This document shows positions 58,709 through 64,000 of a stretch of 64,000 bases of DNA, piece after piece; positions within the stretch are counted from its first letter, which is position 1, and the number at the start of each line of letters is the position of its first letter. The notes under the pieces are model-generated. The model saw only the letters and a list, made by a program, of their open reading frames with translations. It made no database searches and was not told where the DNA came from. The DNA lies in assembly GCF_003590095.1 (NCBI RefSeq), contig NC_039497.1:6382691-6446690 (forward strand), given 5' to 3'. Position numbers and translations under genes: made by a program. The DNA is from Trichoplusia ni (Eukaryota; Arthropoda; Insecta; Lepidoptera; Noctuidae).

Positions 58709-61228
58709 ATGGGTAGTGAAAAAGATCGTTCATCGGAAATGGGTGACGCTGAAGATATTCCTAGTGATTTTTTTGATGATTTTGCCAAAGATGACTTCAT
58801 GGAGGGTTTAAGTGTTATAGACAGCTGGGACGACGAAGATAAGACCGGCAAGCGTGGGGTGTCATCTCGCGTCCAATCGGAATCTTTAGACGGCGTGAAA
58901 GATCATCGGGAATCGGTTGAAGATGGAGATGCTGACAAGTCTGTTACAGATTCTCGCAAGCCTACATCTTACGTAAAATTTGACGATAAATTCAAATGGC
59001 AGAAGCGTGACTCCTCTGGGCCTCGATCTTCGAGTAGTAACAATCCAGACAATTACATCAAACCTGGCAGTAGGCGTGACCCAAGCAAGACCAACGAGGC
59101 GATCAAAAAGGATAAGGAGGTAAAAGTGAAGGAGTACCTCGCTAAACATTTGGATTCGGCGGATGATCTTCGGCCGCCTGGTACAGAGCTGGATGACTAT
59201 TATGACGAAGACAAGTCCAAGGATCGTAAAAGAACACCAAAGCATGTTGAGGAAGATGAGTTTGAGCATCCTCCAGAGCGCCGAGCGTTACCTAGACATC
59301 ATTACAAAGATGGACCTCACTACAAAGACGAACCTCATTACAAAGACGACCATCACCACCCAAGTCCGCATCGACCCAGCCCACGCCGAAGACGCAGTCC
59401 ACGGTGGAGTCCTCACCACATGCCAAGACGTAGTCCACATCGTCAGTTTAGACGCTTCAGCCCTCCTCCTCACAAGTTTTTTAAAAGGCGGTACAGCCCA
59501 CAGAGACGGAGCCCTCACAGGCGCAGTCCTCAAAGGCGCAGTCCACGAAGATATAGTCCTATGAGGCATCGTGCTTACAGCCCAAGAAGACGCCGTTCTT
59601 CAAGATCTCCATACAGATTGGAACACAGGCCTGCAAACTATGAATATGACATGCAGAGATCTCGTTCACCTCGTTCTCGTTCCCCGCGCCGTACAGATAC
59701 ATTCCTATATCCAGCTGACCCCAACTCTACACCAGTCAGTTTTCCCCCCGAAACTTATTTGCCAGAGCCCAGTCAAATTTACAACACTGGGCAGAATGAA
59801 TACCCGGGAAATGTACCTGGGTATTCATACCCTCAAAATGTGCAATATAGTAACAGCTACACTGCTGGTTATGACTATACAGTGCCACCTGTGCCCCCAA
59901 CTAATGTACTACCTGGGCCTACACCAATGCCGATCCTGAACCCAGTGCCAGCTCCAGTGCTAGACCCGGTTGCAGCACCTGCTATGGTACCGGCACCTAC
60001 AGTTCCTGTATTGGAACAGAAAACACCATATGATGCTTTGGCACAAGTAACTATATTCTTTAAGTATCTGATATCTTAGTGTAAGATTTGTGTTACATTA
60101 TAAATCTCAATGTTTCAGTTAGTTGCAGAGGGCAAAATTTCTCAAGAGGATTATCTTAAACTTGCACCAAATAAAGGTAGGGCTCAACATCTGGCAGAAT
60201 TTGTAATTTATATAAAAGACCAGCCATAATTACTCTGTTATACAATTACTGATTGAGAATTTGTTATTACAGGTGCAAGCAGTTCCTTAGAATCAAAAGT
60301 AATGACTGGAGGTGGGTGTTTTTATCGTTTAAAATTCCATGCTATGGCAGAGGAACCAAAAAATAAGTTTATTTATTTATTTTGGGTTCATGTAATAATT
60401 AAGCTTGTAATCAAACTTACTAATATAGTGTAGTTACAAAACTGAAAAGTTTACAACTAACAGTGATTTTGTTTTTATAAAATTTTGGAGAAAATATTTA
60501 TACATGTGATTGGGTAAATTCTGCGGTTGATTGAAAATAGTGCTGCTTTTGTTTTCACAGTTATGACTCGATGCAATCAAGCTTTGACCAAACTGGAAAA
60601 ACTGGTCCTGCCAAGTCATTTAATGATGAACAATCATATCTTTGATTCTGAACTGAAATCTGCTGAGTCCAAGTATCGTTCACCACTGAAGAGACAGGCG
60701 GACATTGAATTTAATTTTACTAAAACCTACGGACCTACGGTGGCGCTACAGAACAAGCAACTTGTGGAAGCTATCGTTAGCACTATAGGACTGGACAAGT
60801 TGGTGTCGAAGAAGAAGAAGTCTCTACCCAAGGACATGAAGGATGCGGCTTGTCAAACATCGAAACCTTATTGCGACGTGTGCGAGATCCGCGAGTCTAC
60901 GAAGGTGCACGAAGCCGACACGACTACTGACCCCAAGTATTTCACGTCAACAGTTCATACGCAGGTTGAGGAGCAAGATCTGGTGAATTCGAAAACTGTG
61001 TTCAACCCGTCGGGAAGCGTTGCAGATGGAGCACCCATTTCTATAGCTCACCTGACTCCTGCGCAGTTGGTGTCCCAGTTGGCGGCGCGAGCGAAGACCT
61101 TGCAACAACCGACGCCCGCACCACCTGTACATCAGAACCAGTTTGGCAGAAGAAACCCTAACTATGACTACGATGGCAGAGGCGGCGGCCCACAGTACCA
61201 TCACAACTATAATAACTATCGATATTAG
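58709..61228 (+). CDS. RS-rich probable nuclear RNA-metabolism protein, family not recognised
   Basis: Function unknown. Exons 58709-60046, 60119-60176, 60273-60311 (39 nt) and 60561-61228, all in phase; 700 aa. The ATG at 58709 is the first Met after an in-frame TAG at 58667. Order of regions: acidic N-terminus with DFFDDFAKDDF and DSWDDEDKTGKRG; a charged region with KVKEYLAKHLDSADD; three HYKD repeats; an RS/RSP-rich tract at roughly 190-330 (RRSPHRRSPQRRSPRRYSP); a Pro/Tyr-rich stretch with repeated PVPAP-like units; a globular part with LVAEGKISQEDYLKLAPNK, CNQALTKLEKLVLP, FNFTKTYGPTVALQNKQLVE, AACQTSKPYCDVCEIRES and LTPAQLVSQLAARAKT; and a Gly/Tyr/Asn-rich end. RS tracts are typical of splicing-related nuclear proteins. 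CDVC might be half of a metal site but no zinc finger is complete. Confidence 0.85.
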
Positions 61229-62810
61229 AAGTAAAATCTCATGGACAATCTATATATCCAACAATTTTGTTAATCTGTCTGCACTTGAATGCGATATCTT
61301 TAATTAAGGTAAACTTGTGCAGTGTCCGTCACAAGTTATTTTGTAATAAAATTTTAAACTTAGAAGCCCTTGAATTTTCTTTAATTTACTACTTTATGTT
61401 GGGAGTAAACCGATAAGCACGACATGATTTTGTAGAAAAAAATAATTATTAGAAATGTTATTTTAAATGTTGCGTCTTAAAATTTTAAATTAGTTTTTTA
61501 ACATTTTGTTGTGTGCTTACGTACTGTTACTTGTGCGGCGTTTTAAATAATTGTAAACCAATAAAACTGCTTTTTCCGTTCATAATTGTGGGTACAATGA
61601 AATAAATTGGATTTATACACTTCTGTTGGTGCCGAATTTGGAATAGTGTAATGGTTGGGGGCGCGTGCATGGCCGGAAATATCAAGAATATTTATTGCCA
61701 TCTTTGATTTCCCTAAAGAAGTATGCTGATTTGATTCAACTGAAGACCAAGAGACTGAAGATCAGGAGCACTAAGGGAATGGATGAAACATTACTTCTTT
61801 GCCTACTTAGTTATTAGATTGTGTTTTTATTAAGTTAAACTTATATAAATAATAAAATGGCGTCTAAGCCACAATTGTAGCTTGTTGATATTGTATGATA
61901 AATTGATTTCTGGATCATTAGAAATAATGCTCTTAGTATTAGAGAAAACAATTAAGATTAATGCATTTATTCACTCTTTTTTTATTATTTTACAGAGACT
62001 TGTTTAGTAGGTACTTAAAAAAACCTTAACCTCTTTGTTTTTATTGTTAAAGCTACTAGTCTAAGAGGTGTTGTAATAAGTAGGGAATAGTATTTTATGG
62101 TGGAGTTAAGTTCAGTTCGCAGGCCACAAGTTATATAATTATATTATTTAGTTTTTGTTGTACCTACTATAATGTATTGTTTTTTTACAAAAGAGTATTA
62201 AATAAAGTGTTAGCACAGATTTTTAAAAGACAATTATATTAGAAATCTGTGTCTGTAGAAGTAGGTACATACATAATATGTATTTCAAAAGGTCTAATGA
62301 CTGTTCTGCGACTAGTTACTATAGTTATGTAATGTGATGTGCATTCTGATTGCAATAAATAAAAACTTATATTAAAATTGTTTATTATTTGATAATTACA
62401 AAATTTTAAACCTTAACATAAATAATATACAATGTTTTTTACATTTATAGATTAGACGAATATGTAGTTTATAAATTCACATGGCCATTCTAAAGTTGTA
62501 ATTCAATTCTAATCTGCAATACGGGAAATTGTGATTAGTCATACAAGTGTCTGATTAACTATTTTTGAAGGACCAACAATCGTGGGTGCTCTTTTTACTT
62601 GAATGTCAGACTTTCGGATTATAATTTACAATACTATTTACACCCATTCGAAAAAACATTAGCATACCCGAAATGTATTATTTATGGCACTTATGGCACT
62701 CGTGGTTTATCTAGCTATGCTCTCTGGGTTTGTGTTATTGTATAGTGATAATGACACAAGCGTAAAAACTATGTGTTCTGAAATGTGAGCGACGATCGAG
62801 GTAAGTGTTT
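61229..62810. other. Convergent 3' region of the RS-rich gene and the Aven-like gene
   Basis: On + there are AATAAA signals at 61345-61350 and 61560-61565 and further ones near 62200 and 62357. On - a 'tttatt' at about 62379 gives AATAAA for the opposite gene. Long forms of the two mRNAs would overlap tail to tail. No coding sequence was seen. Confidence 0.5.
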
Positions 62811-63995
62811 TTACCCGTCTAAAAAATCATCAAGCCACTTTTCGAGATCTTCAGGAGATTCGATAACTGGGTTCTTCTTTGGTACAGAGTCTTGAGTGGC
62901 AGGAACTGAAAATAGTAAATGTGTAACTTATTTTATGAAATATATTATTTATACTTTTTAATTTTGTTTTATTAAGTGTTGCTCTCTCCCTTTTTTCGAT
63001 GCAATATTAAACACTAAACTAGCCGACTTAATCTGGCCCATGTATTTTTTTTTAATTCTTAATCATTGGCCTGCGCCAGTTTTGTTGCGCGTTGCGCCTT
63101 ATACAAGCAGATCACTTCGTAAGAACATTTTTACATAAACAAGAACAAGTACGAGAGTCACTTAGATTTAAGCTTTCACCTTCAAAATTAGGAAGTTATC
63201 AGTTTGACACATGATTGCGTCTTATTCTAATTACATTTCAGGTTTCAAGTTAAGTTTGTGACTACTACATAAATTTTAGGATATATAGTAATATTATGGA
63301 AAGATAGATGAAAGGTCATTTGATCACTTGAGGTGTCTCGCCTGCTGTAGTGGGATAAAAGCTATACAAAGCAAAGGTATTAATTTTGCTATTTCTATAT
63401 GGGCTTGGGTAATGACCAAATATTAAGGAAAAACCTATTTTCAGGAAGAGCATCAAAAGAACACTGAGGATATTATAGGAGTCAATTTTAACTGAAACCA
63501 CATACCTTTAGCAACAACAGGTTCCACTTTAGGGGCAACAGGTGTATTGGGTATACTGGGAACTGTCGCCTTAATAGGTTCATCACTAATTAGTTTTACA
63601 ATTTCTACCCTTCCAGATGTTATTGAATCTTCTTTGAAATTAAAATCAATATCATCTTTTGCACAATTTTCTATATTAGGAACATCAGGTTTAATTGTAG
63701 GTTCTATTTTTTCTATAACTTCAGTCTTCATAACATTTTCTTGATTATTTGTTTCTGTATTGGCTTTTGTTTCCATGTTTGATAAATTAACATGACTTTC
63801 GTCAGTATTATCTTCAGTTATGTCATGACTATTGGATTTCGAGTCTATGTAATCACTATTTTTATGTTTCTCTATACTCTCATGCACACCCTCAGAAAGA
63901 GTACTGCATATTTTGTCTAATGCCTCAGTTTCCGGTGTTGAGTATGATTTATCATTATAATACTTTTGTTTGAACCTAGTTGATCTGTTATTCAT
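62811..63995 (-). CDS. Last two coding exons of an Aven-like protein, 5' end possibly outside the window
   Basis: Exons 63506-63995 (possibly continuing upstream) and 62811-62905 join in phase 1, using donor AAAG|GTATGT and acceptor TTTCAG. The product is acidic, Ser/Thr/Asn-rich and low in structure, and ends ESPEDLEKWLDDFLDG. The C-terminal DLExWLDD motif resembles the end of Aven, a cell-death and ATM-activation regulator, as I remember that family; the rest of Aven is not visible. The Met at 63995 is preceded by an open codon, so it may be internal. The identification rests on a short motif and is tentative; a different short-linear-motif protein is possible. Confidence 0.55.
62906..63505 (-). 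other. Intron of the Aven-like gene
   Basis: A 600-bp phase-1 intron between the last two coding exons, AT-rich, with no recognised repeat. Confidence 0.6.
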
Positions 63996-64000
63996 AGTTA

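Noticed and set aside
59163..59564. 133-codon second frame inside the RS-rich gene
   Set aside because: Shadow of the RS coding frame; no independent splice or start evidence.

Overview
The window is nuclear DNA of an insect, almost certainly a moth or butterfly (Lepidoptera). The genes are split by introns with GT/AG boundaries, the background is AT-rich, and intergenic and intronic DNA carries repeats typical of Lepidoptera: tRNA-derived SINEs, Lep1/Helitron-like elements with the 'gcccgcgacttcgtcc' core, and a MITE. No bacterial operons, CRISPR arrays or true tRNA/rRNA genes were seen.

Layout. 1-15.8 kb holds no supported gene, only repeats and unassigned AT-rich DNA. At 18.2-19.1 kb on + lies the 3' part of an activin/inhibin-beta-like TGF-beta ligand, in an unusually GC-rich island; a possible signal-peptide exon lies at 15.8 kb. 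19.6-27.3 kb is mostly intergenic, with two possible non-coding 5' exons at 22.4-23.8 kb. At 27.36-35.49 kb (+, 8 coding exons, 555 aa) is a TTLL15-like tubulin-tyrosine-ligase family protein with an N-terminal membrane anchor. It converges tail to tail, with 84 bp between stop codons, on a single-exon IntS11 gene (Integrator endonuclease, 595 aa, -). IntS11 shares a promoter region of about 1.07 kb with the divergent Gmd gene (GDP-mannose 4,6-dehydratase, +, 6 coding exons, 361 aa).

After a long repeat-bearing 3' region (44.6-50.5 kb) comes a - strand gene of 8 coding exons and 1230 aa. I identify it as the insect MDC1 orthologue: FHA domain, TQ/STD-rich middle, tandem BRCT. It is divergent from a + strand RS-rich, probably nuclear protein of 700 aa (58.7-61.2 kb) that I cannot name. 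The right edge holds the last two coding exons of a - strand gene whose C-terminal motif resembles the apoptosis/ATM regulator Aven.

Functionally the locus is a mix of housekeeping genes (snRNA 3'-end processing, GDP-fucose synthesis, DNA-damage signalling, probable RNA metabolism) and one secreted signalling ligand. All gene models were built by hand: exons were joined only where splice sites and reading phase agree. No previously undescribed multi-gene system is evident. The most notable points are the membrane-anchored TTL enzyme with an altered core motif and cysteine-rich tail, the human-like Thr4 ATM site and duplicated STDCED modules in insect MDC1, and the unrecognised RS protein.
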